64,000 nt of DNA. It comes from Hybos culiciformis (lineage: Eukaryota; Arthropoda; Insecta; Diptera; Hybotidae). The position numbers and the translations under genes were made by a program. The notes under the pieces were generated by a model, which saw nothing but the letters and a program-made list of their open reading frames with translations, made no database searches and was not told the DNA's origin. Positions 24,507 to 35,814 of this stretch are shown here, piece after piece. Within the stretch, counting starts at the first letter, position 1; the number at the start of each line of letters is the position of its first letter. The stretch covers positions 21,493,829 through 21,557,828 of the forward strand of contig OZ023275.1 of the NCBI GenBank assembly GCA_964007475.1, read 5' to 3'.

Positions 24507-25802
24507 TCACCTTCGTCCATCTCCCATACCGACCATGTCTATATTGCTAGTCGTTTTTTCTAAATAAGCCAAGGGTCCTTGCAGAAGATTATTACCGGGT
24601 GGATTGAAGGGTGGTGGTCGACCTGCCATACTAGAAGGACCTTGTTGTATATACATTTGCTGAACATTTGCCTTGGAAAAACATTATTAACGTATTAATT
24701 TAATGACGGGTTTTTAATAAATTAATTTTTTATTTACTTGCATTTGCTGTTGTTGTTGTTGCTGTTGTTGTAGTTGTTGTTGCATTTGTTGTTGTTGTTG
24801 CATTGACGGCATTGAAGGTCCCATCATGGAGGGACCTGGTTGAGGAGGCATAACAGCTGCACCAATTGGTGGTCTCAACTCATTTTGGTTAGGAATTGAT
24901 TTACTGTAACCCTAAAATTATAAAAATTATTAAAGTAATTGCTTTTTTAAATTTTAAATGATAATTTAAAAAAACTGATTAAAAAAAAAAGAAAAAGACG
25001 AAATCTTTTTCATAATGTTGAGTTGGTACAAAACTATCGCCTCTGTAACGCTAAGGTCAAATATCTCAAAAACTCTTCCATTTACCGGTCTTCAACTTAA
25101 AATAATTCCTCTGCTAACTTTAATAATTGAATCATTACCTTTTTTTAATTCAAATTAGTTAAACAAAGCATTTCAGTTCATATGTAATAGGTATTATTGA
25201 TTAAGACTAACTTGCTGTGTTTCAGACAATAATTGTTTCCATTCTTCTAATCGATCATAGTGTTTTGATATCAATACGTCTTTTCTTTGGATCTCATACC
25301 GTAATTCTTGATTTTCGTCTTTCAATAGCATTTCTGGTTTTAAAGTTGAAATAAGAAATCGTTTTTGTAAGAAAAATGATTCCATTTGTCTAGCAAGATC
25401 AATAAATTTATTTGCTGTTTGTTCAACTTCCAATTCAATTTCATCCTTTGTAACACCAGAGTTCGATTCCTGTTTTGTTAAAGGGCCGACTGATGATCTC
25501 AAGCAAGCCTAGAATTGAAATGTAATATTAAAAAAAAAAATCCTGTGACTGTCTAAACCTACAGGTATCTAATAGGTAGGTTAAGTTAGGTTTGTAACTA
25601 GCGGTTAACATATAAATGTAAAATGTATGTATAGGTAACCAACAGGTAATTTCTAAAATTTTTTATTCAAAATCATAAATGTGTCGTCCATCGACTGCAC
25701 CCTCGGGTAGTAGGTCGTAAATTATTCGAGAAAAAAAAGAGGAAAACCTACCTGAAAACTTTCTTCGAACTCATCCATTAAATTGTTTGAAGACGAAGCC
25801 AT
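24507..25802 (-). CDS. MED28: Mediator complex subunit 28
   Basis: Four minus-strand exons splice in phase 0: 25802-25752 (17 codons), 25508-25212 (99), 24911-24738 (58) and 24671-24507 (54 plus TGA), giving 228 residues. Donors are GTAGGT, GTTAGT and GTAAAT; acceptors are TTCTAG, TTTTAG and TCCAAG. Mediator bridges transcription factors and RNA polymerase II in the nucleus; MED28 is a small head-associated subunit. Diagnostic are NLMDEFEESFQ near the N-terminus, the helix RQMESFFLQKRFL, KPEMLLKDENQEL and the heptad-like segment to EEWKQLL (about residues 35-112). The C-terminal part is Met/Pro/Gln-rich with a polyglutamine block, then GPLAYLEKTTSNI, matching the end of arthropod and vertebrate MED28. 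All splice sites and the frame are intact, so this copy may work. Its position inside a TIR-bounded insertion is what is odd. Confidence 0.9.
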
Positions 25803-25989
25803 TATTTCCTAATTAATTTTTTTTTTATTTAACAAAATACTATAAAATTAATAACATACTAAAAACTTGTTAAGACTTTTTTTTTTTATTTTTAGAAATT
25901 AAATTTAATAAATTTATCGAAATTTTATTTTTTTATTTTTATTTTTTTTCTTTTATTTTTTGAAAATAAACATATTGTCAAATTATTTT

Positions 25990-26245
25990 CCTTTTCCTTG
26001 CAGCGGCAAACAATAACAAATAATTCGGCGGTGTTACCAGAAAACTTTGGGGGCCCTATCTCCGAAACGGGGCCTTTGCCCCAAGAACTGATTGCAGTTT
26101 TGGGAGTTTGGGCACCGCCTCTACCCCCCCTCCAAGTTTCAGCCCATTCTGAGGGGTTCAAGGAAACTGTAGTTACGCACGCTGACCTCCCCAAACAACG
26201 AATTCCCGGAAATTCTTCAAAAGACGGCTCTTACTGTTTATCTAA
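25990..26245. other. GC-rich island upstream of MED28
   Basis: A ~250-bp block is far richer in G+C than its surroundings and contains GGGGGCCC, CGGGGCC and CCCCCCTCC. It is open in one frame on each strand, but the predicted peptides look like translated repeat (low complexity, no motif). It lies 190 bp upstream of the MED28 start, inside the transposon, so it could act as promoter-proximal DNA or be a fragment of another dispersed repeat. Confidence 0.4.
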
Positions 26246-26931
26246 AAAAAAATGAAATAAAATATAAATAAAAAAAAATAAACTTACCTTTTTTGTTATT
26301 TTTTATTTATTTTATTTTATTGTTATTTAAATTTTTTCCATCACGTGCTTGTTTTTCAAAATATAATAAATTATAAATGTCAACTTATCAACAAAGTCAA
26401 CAAAGCAACAAATAATTGACGCTGTTGTCAGCTTTACGTAAACTGGCGCTTATGTACGCCTTGCAATTTTCTTTGAATTACCAACATATAATAAAGCAAT
26501 TTATAGTAGTTATTTGTACAAAAATAACTCACGCTGCTGTCAGCTTTACGTAAACTGACATTTATGTACAACCAGTAACCGTTTGAAGGGAAAGATTACC
26601 GTAATTAGTCGCTTACACTCAAAAATAAGATAGACTGCAAGGTCAAATATTTGTTTCGACTTAGAACATAGTTCAATATCCGACACAAAAGTCGGTAATT
26701 TAAATTGGTCTTTTCAGCTGACCTTAAAACTGGCGGCCGGGACAAACTCCTGTTTATTGGTGTTCAGGTCAGTTTCAAAACTAACAAACAAGTCGGAGGC
26801 ATATTTTAAGCCGGTGTGCCAAAAATATGTTAACTATGAGTGAACTTGTAGGCCGGTTCAGTAATCGACGCCCATGCCAGTACAAATACTTGACATTTCT
26901 TTGCGAACTGGCGCGATGGTATATTGGGTAT

Positions 26932-29585
26932 AAATATAGAATTTTAACCCTGACAAACTAGAATATGAAAAAGGAATATACATATTCCGGAATATATTTT
27001 TATATGAAAAATCCAGTTCATTTTCCTGAAATATTCCGGAAAACAGCATATTCCACAAATATTCTCCTAATGCGAATACCATATTAGAGATAAAAGCATT
27101 TAAAAATTCTAAAATACTTTTTAAGCTCAAAAAGTTTAGTGGCATAAAATTATTTCAAAATGGCTAGATTTATGGCAACACTGATTGCAGATGATTTCTA
27201 CTATATTTTAAGCTGTAAACACAATTCCGGTTATTAGCGACAATAATGTATGAAAAAACAGCAGCATGGCTTAAATCATGTTTTCTTTTTGTTGCCCGAA
27301 AAGTTTAACCTAAAATAACTTTTGCCTGAAAAATTTCATGTTTAATAGTACTTCTTCTGAAAAGGAATTGTAATACATTAATTATCTACAAAATAGGTGC
27401 ATTGGAACATTTTTATTCAGAATACATATTTGTATTCCAAAAACATTTTGAAAATTAGCACTAATAATTAATAAATGAAATATTTGTTATTCAATAATTT
27501 AAAATAAATTATATTTCCCTTTCAATCGAAAAAAAAATAGTATTTTCGACTTTTATTCTTAGCCAATACAGAGTAGGTTATTGCGCTGATAAGCTTCATT
27601 AAGTTGCTAGCGGCTGTCGGTTTTATCATCAGCTGACACATAATTTTTTCTTTTTTTTTTTGCCTTTTTTTTGACAATAATCGTTTTACTTTTGACAATA
27701 ATTGTTTTATTTTTTGACAATAATCGTTCTATTTTTGACACTTACATTTTTTTCACTCTCAATCACAATGCCTCTAAAGAAGTTTCACTTCAAAAAACGT
27801 ATTTGACCAGTTCAAGTTCAAGCGTGCAAAGGAAAGTGAAATAAATATAATAATCAGGATCGTGACAATATTCCTCATCGTACATTAAAAATCACATTAA
27901 AAACAGACGTAAAGTCAAGTGACCTTATGTCCATTTCAAAACGAGATAAAGCCAATTAATATTATATTGTTTTTGAAATGGACATAAGATCACTTGACTT
28001 TACGTCTGTTTTTAAAAACTTTACGTCTGTTTTTTGACTTTACGTCTGTTTAAATTGTGATTTTAAGTCACAATTTTTTTCAATGTAAAAGGACATAAGA
28101 TTAATATACCGAAATTATGGAAATAAAAATTCTTTGAACAACATTCTTTTGGAAAAGGCCTAAAATCAATTTTCAATTCAATTCAATTCAATTCTTTATT
28201 TGTCCACAGAATATTTACAATAGTTTTATTATTTAAAGCAATTTCAATAATTTCAAACGTGGTTTTTTTCTTAATATTTTTTTTATAACAAATAATAAGT
28301 TGTGATAATTTAGAAAGAATGGAAATCAAGTAAGTAATTTGACCTTTTCAAAAAAAAAATACGGTAGCCGTCCCCCGTTTTCCGAAACGCTTTTTTTTTA
28401 ATTTTTTTAATTATAAATATTTGTTTAAAGGATTTTGTCCCTAATGAATTTTGTCCATAGCGAAATTTGTCCCTAATGAATTTTGTCCATAGTGAATTTT
28501 GTCCACAGTGGATTTTGTCCATAGTTTATTTTGGAAAAAGAGTTTTGGGTAAAGAATTTTGGCATGAGGAATTTCGTCACCCAACCCATAATAATCATCG
28601 AATTTAGTAACATCATAATTGTTGAGATTATTAATTAAAAACCAAAATATTTGAATACGATTTGAAAGGCAAAATAATGTTACCACACACTCAAATGTGA
28701 AGGTGCGACCATGGCCGAATTTGAGAGGATTGGAGCGATTGCATCCAATTGGGCCTCGCACTTGACTACGCTCGAAGGAGCCTCGCATTTCTAAATTTAT
28801 TATTTGAATAAATGCCACAACATATGCCGAATCTCGTGCATTTTCACTTCGAGATTCTGTCATTCGGGTTTCGCAGTTAGAAGTCTATTAATAATTTCTA
28901 AATTTTTTTAAAAGTTTAAATAGATTCTAATGATAATTGGTATGTAGATAGGTAGATGTCGATTCTCTTATAAAGCGAAAACTATTTAATCAAAAACAAA
29001 TTATGTACACAGTTGTTGTTGGCACAATTAAAAAAAAAAATACTTTTTTTCTAATAATTTTCATTGATGTCAAGTTGTTAAGTGTGTATACATTTATTTA
29101 TAAGTTTATAATATTATTTTCTTCAAAAGGTTTAAAGCTTTACTTTCAAAAGCCTCCATTTTAATTAGTTGTTTTATTTTCTTAGATCACGCTTCTAAGA
29201 TTGAAGCTCTTCTTTAAAAAGCCTCCATAAACTATTCTTTCATTTCCCCAAATAAAACCGATATTCATATTATAGATTTCACCTTTACAAATTCATCTTA
29301 AAACTTTTTTCCTAATAATTTTGAAAAATAATTGACAAAATCATTAAATATTTACTTTGTTTATGCGTCAATTTGTTAAGAAGTGTGCATATATTTATTT
29401 ATTAAAATATTATTTTTTTCAATTTTATATTGATAAAAATGTTTGTTCAATTGTTTTTTTTTATGATGTATTTTTTTTTGGAAGATAATAAAGTTTTCAC
29501 AAATTCAAATTAATGTGGAAATTTAATTGCTATTTCATTTTGGAATAAAAATTGTATTTTGTTAGTATAATTTAATGCAAAATCA
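26932..29585. repeat. Segmental duplication, copy B, right part
   Basis: Near-identical to 14351-16980, starting AAATATAGAATTTTAACC and ending at AATGCAAAATCA. With 18592-20599 it restores the whole unit. It carries its own copies of the hairpin (27893-28020) and the DKIHYGQNS minisatellite (28435-28530). Confidence 0.9.
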
Positions 29586-29609
29586 ATTATTATTCAATAT
29601 AATTAAACA

Positions 29610-29960
29610 TTGACTTTGCTTGAAAATAGAGTTGGGAAAAATAAATTCAGTTTTTATTTCCAATTTTCCAAAATTATAAGACAAAGAGAAAAACTATTCC
29701 TTCATAATAATGTACTTCTTGATGCGTTGTATTTAGATCCACAGTTTAATTTCATTTCATTATATGTTATAAAATATATAAATCTGACTCATTCAAAATC
29801 ATTAGAAAGTTAAAGGATTCTTCATGAATCAGCTAAGTAGTTCTTCGAAATTTTTTCATGCAACCGAATCGAGTGATGATTTATCGAAAAATCTCAATGC
29901 CACACAGGCAACACAAACATCTAACGTTGTAGAAAATGAAAAGGATGAAGCTTATTTTGA
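29610..29960 (+). pseudogene. hAT transposase fragment (decayed)
   Basis: The plus strand encodes LLDALYLDPQFNF, matching the conserved segment 'hhAAhhLDPRa+' that precedes the C-terminal dimerisation region of hAT transposases. The frame then stops at a TAA (29811-29813), and the following sequence has only broken frames. There is no start, zinc finger or catalytic region. It abuts the right edge of duplication copy B. Confidence 0.45.
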
Positions 29961-30744
29961 AATTACATATAAACTATAAACCAGAAAAAGTTTGTTCATC
30001 AGTATAGAATAATTTCTAATAATTTTTCTGCTATTTTATATTATATTAATCGCATTTGTAAATTTTTTGAGTCAACTTTTAACATTCTTTTTTACATCAT
30101 ACGCAGGATCAAATTTCCAAAGGATTTAAATTCTGAATCAACCCTAGCGATTATTTCAATAGTTTAAATCAGATTTAAATTTTTAGGTTCTTTCTTTTTT
30201 TGAAATATAAAATCTAAAAAGTAGGAAAATTTCTTCAGAAATAAGTTCCGAGATGCAATTATATTTGTTAAAATTTTACAAATGACAATACCTTTATAGA
30301 GATTTGCGTTCTTTGTTTAATTTAAGTTTCCCATACTTTTTTTTTAAATAAATTATAAGTATAAATACCAATTATTTTTGAAACAGTTGTATCAGTAAGT
30401 TCTTCCTAATATTTACATTTAAAATGTACGACAGCATAAATTTGCATGAGTCCTTTCTATTATACAAATGTTTGCAATACACATCAATAGGATACCGCAA
30501 ATATTATCGATAAAAACACAATCTCGAAATATCGAGATTTGAGTTTTTTGTTCTATTTAAGTTTTACGCACTTTTATTTTGTTAATAAAATATAAAGGCT
30601 AATAAAAGCATGGATAACTATTTATAGTCTAAGAGCTATGAACGATTTTGGTACGTGATTTTAGCAAATCTCATTTTTTAACATATTGTTCCATGCTATG
30701 GTGCAGGACGCATACGGGTAGTCTGGCTATTAGATGACGTTGCG
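29961..30744. other. Gene-free stretch
   Basis: AT-rich, no frame or repeat boundary worth calling. An AATCTCGAAATATCGAGATT palindrome lies at about 30521-30540. Confidence 0.5.
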
Positions 30745-31019
30745 TTTACCCGTGAGAGCAGAGCGAGCAAGGCTTAAGAAATATTGCAAAATTACGTGAT
30801 AATAGCACGATTTTTTTTATGTCCTTTGTCTGTGCTTATTATATGGAATTTTAATCCATCATTTCCAGACGGCCTCGGAGTTTACCCGTGAGAGCAGAGC
30901 GAGGAAGGCTTAAGAAATATAGCAAAATTACGTGATAATAGCACCATTTCTTTTTATGTCCTTTGTCTGTGCTTATTATATGAAATTTTAATCCATCATT
31001 GCCAGACGGCCTCGAAGTG
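30745..31019. repeat. 136-bp tandem duplication
   Basis: The sequence from TTTACCCGTGAGAGCAGAGC (30745) repeats from 30881 with a 136-bp period and only a few substitutions; the two units end in ACGGCCTCGGAG and ACGGCCTCGAAG. Both are free of a credible frame. The unit is less AT-rich than its surroundings and may be part of a dispersed satellite. Confidence 0.8.
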
Positions 31020-32333
31020 TTAAGACTGTACCAACAAAATAAAAACAAAGACGTGAAAGTCATTTTAGCAAGGTTGAAACTTTATATAAAAATAATAAAA
31101 AATGGGGCTTGCTGGACTATTACTTTTTAAGGATTTTTTATCTTTAAGCTTTAGAATAATTAGAATAAACATTCTATTTCTACCTTGAGTGTCTTTTTTG
31201 CGGATGAAATTTATGAAATTAACACACTGTTATTTCATAATATTAAGTTTTCACTTCTGTCCGCAGTCTACTTGGTGCGGTCAAATTCATTGTAACATTT
31301 TTAATCAACTAAAACGCAATTGTCACGAGACGATCCTGGTTATGTTTCTTCCGCAAAAAATTTTGTCTGAAATTTTCTTTTTCTTCTTTTAATTTTATCA
31401 ACCTTATTCATCTCATTATTATTAAATTATTATTTTTAAATGACTACTTAACCGTAATTAATATTTATAGGGCCATAATTTCTATCCCAAATAAATAAAA
31501 AAAAAAACAAATTTCTTTAATTCATAATCATACTGAACTGAAAAAATAAATAATTATCATTCATTCATCAAATTATAGGAAACGGTCTTAAAACTAAAAT
31601 TACGAAAATAAATAAATTAATTAAATAATTTTAAAAAAAGATCTCGACTTATTCAGTAGGTGACGTCCGTTACTTTTCTTATGTTTTATCATATAGATTA
31701 AGAATATACATAGATCTATACATCTTTCTGTATTCTTAATCTATGGTTTTATGTTTTAAAAAAGACAATTAAATTTAATTTATTTTACTCTTTTCTTATT
31801 TTTTTAAAATTTTATAAAATTTTTTTGAAACTACCCCGCTTTTGGTCAAACTTAAACATTAAATTAAAACAAAATTGTAATAAATGTAATAAAGATATTT
31901 TCCATAAAATTATTCCTGGTACATATGTAGTTTGTTCATTTAGCCAGTTTTTATTTCAGTATTTCTCTTTAAATTTAGTAAATATAGTATTCATTTAAAG
32001 AGATAACTAAAATGTTTAATTAAAAAAAAAAAAGAAATACTTAAAAATAATGATACCTCTTCTATACTGACGCTGTGCTGACACTATATTTAATCGACAA
32101 GAATTATTCAAATAGAACTCATTTAAAATGTATATTTCATTTTAAAATAATTTTACCCTGATGACTCTACCAGTATATATTTAAAACATGGTGTGCAATA
32201 AAGAAATATTATATAATTATATAATATAAAATTTCATTTCCTGTTACAAGTTGTACTACGTTTTTTAAAATAATCCTTTCACTTTATATAAATAGTATAT
32301 AAAAGTATACATAAAATTTTCCTGTTTATAGTA
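31020..32333. other. Gene-free stretch with one small hairpin
   Basis: No gene seen. ATAGATTAAGAATATACA (31694-31711) and GTATTCTTAATCTATGG (31731-31747) form a short stem. Poly-A and poly-T tracts dominate the rest. Confidence 0.5.
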
Positions 32334-33270
32334 CACTCTACAAAGTTTTTTACGTAAAATTCCGTCATATATAGATGACAATTCATTAGGATCAATAATC
32401 AACTTAAATTTACATTCGCAAATAAATTCGCATTATTTGTGTAAAATAAATTACTATAGAAAAGAGTAATTTTACACCAAATTTTACGCCAATTGAGGCG
32501 AAAATTCTCCCAATACAGTAAATTTAAGCAAAGTTGTAATAATGGACAAAAATTTACGTCAAAAGGTTGTAAATTTGATCCAAAGATTCAAAAAAAGGAA
32601 AAATATATTCATTTATTTAACAATAAAAAAAAATTTGTTTATTTTTTGAGGACACAATTCTTATTAATTCGTAAAGTAATTTGTCTGTATATTTCTTTAC
32701 TATTTTCGACACTCTCGTAGACCCACTTTTCGTCATCACAGCGAGCTGAAATTTGGCACACAGGTTCATGTCGCGTGGCAATTGAAGCTATCAATATTTG
32801 AAGCGGAAATTTCCATGGAAAACCCGGAAAATCGGGAAAAATCATTTGAAAATTTGGCTTTTCCGGAGTTTTTCCGACCAAGGAAGCGTTTGAGCGTTTT
32901 GCAACCTGAGACAAAGTTGTAGAGCGAAATGAGTTGCATAAAGTTGCTTTTGCAGAAAATTCCATGGAAAACCCGAAAAAGCGGAAAAATCATCGGAAAA
33001 ATTTTCATCGATATGATTAGTCATAAAATTATTTTCAAACATCCATGCAGCACATAATAACAATTTAGTTAACGTGAAAAAGGAAGAAAATAAAAATAAG
33101 TTAAAAACGAGTTTTCCAAAAAATTGAGGCCAGGCCGCATGAAAAAGTAGAAAGTGCTTAAATTTACTGTATTGGGAGAATTTTCGCTTCAATTGGCGTA
33201 AAATTTGGTGTAAAATTACTCTTTTCTATGGTAATTTATTTTACACAAATAATGCGAATTTATTTGCGAA
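32334..33270. mobile_element. Foldback element of the CACTCTAGAAA family, right arm truncated
   Basis: The left end CACTCTACAAAG after a TA (32332-32333) matches the ends of the elements at 37615 and 58175. Arms at about 32410-32530 and 33160-33270 are inverted copies (AAAGAGTAATTTTACACCAA against TTGGTGTAAAATTACTCTTT). The outermost ~75 bp have no partner on the right, where another hairpin begins at 33272. The loop contains a repeated TTCCATGGAAAACCCG phrase (32810, 32961). Confidence 0.65.
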
Positions 33271-33271
33271 T

Positions 33272-33475
33272 AACTTTTTCTTCACACACAGAGGTGGACT
33301 CAGATTTTTTGATCGGGACATTTCTCTTGAATATTCTTTCTCTTCATGAATCAAATCACTTACGTCCCAATCAAAAAATCTGAGTCCACCTCTGTGGGTG
33401 AAGAAAAAGTTATTTTCTACTTTTTCATGCGGCCTGGCCTCAATTTTTTGGAAAACTCGTTTTTAACTTATTTTT
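33272..33475. repeat. Nested inverted repeats
   Basis: 33272-33325 and 33370-33412 pair as a hairpin (TTCTTCACACACAGAGGTGG against CCACCTCTGTGGGTGAAGAA). Outside it, 33418-33475 is the inverse of 33095-33150 (CATGCGGCCTGGCCTCAATT against AATTGAGGCCAGGCCGCATG). So one hairpin was inserted within, or grew from, the end of the previous foldback element. Confidence 0.7.
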
Positions 33476-34451
33476 TCTTTTTAGTATATAAACTCATATT
33501 CATTATTTTGGTAAACAAAATGACTCTCATTACCGATTTTTTATTTATAGAATTCTATTTTTCATAATATCGAAATGATCGGTCTAGAAATGCTCAGATA
33601 TTTTTTTAAAGATGAATTCAATATTATTATGTTATTACTAGTCGAAATACTCGGATTCGCACGGTAGTACCGAACTTTCATTAATATCAAAACACTTTGA
33701 TTCAGATTTTGTACACTAAAAAAAAAATTGGAATTACAAAATTTGGTACGTAGCCCCTTCCCCGGAAACCCAAATTCTGGAATGGATGCCTTAACACATC
33801 CAGTCTTCTAAACACTCGATTCAGGTCCAACGCTATAACATTCAATCAGAATATGTATTGCTAAATTTAAAAAATAAAAATAAAAAAAACTATAATTTTA
33901 GTGTAGGTATAACAACTTTTGCTATAATTTATTTTATACAAATTTTTCGACGAGCAAATCCCGAATTTTGAGTATCAAATGCAATTTGAAAAAAAAAACA
34001 GATAACTGCAGCATATATGATTTCTATAAATAATATAATGTAATCTATATTTTCAACGAAATTGAACTACGAAAGATAATTTTGAAGAATTTTATAATAA
34101 AAAAATTAAATTTTAAATACCTATAATCATTGAAAATGTTGGTGTAAATTTGATTTACCAAAAATTTCATAACATAAACTTTTACACCTAGATTTCGACT
34201 TTTTTATAATGCAATATTTTACTGTTTGGAATAAAACTTTTTTCAGTTAAATTACAAAAACCATGTTTAATAATGTTTAAATTAAAAGAAATAAAATGTT
34301 TCTGACATAAATGGTAAAAGCTTTTATTATTATAATTCTTATGCTTCTACAATATTTACACATTTTATTGTTCGGATCGTATACATGTGTACGTTCACAT
34401 ATTTGTTTTTTAATTCAGTTATGGATTGTATGAAATTTATGGGTCTGTAAC
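33476..34451. other. Gene-free stretch
   Basis: No gene or bounded repeat seen; AT-rich. Confidence 0.5.
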
Positions 34452-35814
34452 ACCATCTCGAAAAAAAAAACCCGAAATAAAAAAATCTCGAAAAAAAAAA
34501 ATCTCGAAAAAAAAAACTCGAAAAAAAAAAATCTCGAAAAAAAAAATCTCGAAAAAAAAAAATCTCGAAAAAAAAAATCTCGAAAAAAAATATCTCGAAT
34601 TTTTTTTTTTTCGCATCGCGCGAATTATATTTTTATTTAGATAAAGATTTAAAAAAAAATAAAAGATTTTTATTTTTCTTTATTATAAAACACTTTATTA
34701 AACTTGTTTAAAAAATATAAAATTGAATATAAAAATATTATTAAAAATAGTGAATTTATTTAGTATTTAAAAAAATGGACTTAACACTTTAAACTCTAAT
34801 CAAGAACTAAACTTTAATCTTAAAAATATATTTCCATCTGTACTTAGTTTCTACTTTCTTTGTTCCCTTTCCTATTAGTATTTTCTAATGTTATTAAAAT
34901 AATCCTTTTTTTATTATTTTATAAGGATCTTCTTTCTTTTGTTTTACGATCCTGAAAACATGAATAATCTTGTTTAATCATTTATTTATTTTGAACCCTA
35001 ATATTCATGGCGTCTAAAATATCTGAGTAATGATTACTAATTATCTTTTTATCAACTGTACCTAAGTTATTACTCATTACTGTATTAATATGTTGGGAAT
35101 TTTGTGATTCATGGATTTTATTTGGTACGGGAATATATATAACTCGCGCGCGATGCAAAAAAAAAAATTCGAGATATTATCTTTTAGCTTTGACACAAAA
35201 AAATATTAGGAATTCTTCTTGAAGTAAACAAGAGACAGTTAATCCCGCTAATCCTTCCCATTTTTGGTCCACAACGGAATTGCTTCAGTATAATTTGCCA
35301 AGAACGCAAAATAGCGTAGAAGTATGGCACCGACGATTACGGGTCATAGCAACAAAATCGCACCTTGGAGTCTACAATTTAATTTCTTTGCTCTGAAAAG
35401 AGCAAATTTCAATGAAATGTAAATTATTGAGAATGGATGCGGGCGAATATCGTATAGTAAGGTCTAAATATGCAAAAACGCGGGTTGCTTATGATATTAT
35501 AAAAAAAACCTTTCCGCACCGGTTTAAATTATTTGGAAAAGGCAAAATATTTTGTTGTTCGTACCTATGTTATTATGTATATTTTGATTGAAAATGAAAA
35601 TATATTTTACTTTATTTTCAAATAAGTAAAAGAAAACAAAATTCCAAGGTTTTCGAGATTTTTCGAGATTTTTTTTATATTTTTCCAGATTAATTTTTTC
35701 GAAGTTTTTTTGTTTCGAGATTTTTTTTTCGAGATTTTTTTTTTTCGAGATTTTTTTTTTTCGAGATTTTTTTTTTCGAGTTTTTTTTTTCGAGATTTTT
35801 TTTTTTCGAGATTC
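34452..35814. repeat. Inverted (TCGAAAAAAAA)n arrays around a ~1-kb core
   Basis: 34452-34600 is a tandem array of ATCTCGAAAAAAAA units; 35655-35814 is the same array in opposite orientation. Next to the left array, CGAATTTTTTTTTTTTCGCATCGCGCGAATTATAT (34595-34630) is the inverse of a block at 35137-35176 (ATATAACTCGCGCGCGATGC then A-run and TTCGAGATAT, broken here). The structure is a nested palindrome with no coding capacity, probably an element whose ends expanded as a microsatellite. Confidence 0.7.

Larger units (their letters stand above)
20600..26928. mobile_element. 6.3-kb TIR transposon carrying MED28, an RG exon and CD36-like exons
   Basis: The inserted segment begins CCCAATATACCACG and ends CGATGGTATATTGGG, giving a perfect 12-bp terminal inverted repeat. 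The host triplet TAT is present once at the empty site in copy A (14348-14350) and on both sides here (20597-20599, 26929-26931), so there is a 3-bp target-site duplication. Short motifs related to AGTTATTTGT recur in both orientations within ~400 bp of the left end and ~500 bp of the right end. A 3-bp TSD and subterminal repeats suit CACTA/EnSpm-like elements, with Zator, Chapaev3 or Harbinger relatives possible. No transposase is recognised. The cargo comprises a whole MED28 gene with introns and fragments resembling two other host genes, all on the minus strand, so capture was at DNA level. Confidence 0.85.

Noticed and set aside
24357..24563. Plus-strand 68-codon frame over the RG exon
   Set aside because: It is the antisense of the MED28 last exon and RG exon; the minus-strand splice sites and motifs are far better.
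25560..25600. TTAGG-like phrases suggesting insect telomere repeat
   Set aside because: Only a few imperfect, non-tandem units in an intron of MED28.
25925..26255. Opposed frames of 85-89 codons in the GC-rich island
   Set aside because: Both strands are open by composition; neither has a motif or splice context beyond one weak acceptor.
32639..33192. Overlapping minus-strand frames of 80-116 codons
   Set aside because: They run through inverted-repeat arms and a repeated TTCCATGGAAAACCCG phrase of a foldback element, in several frames at once.
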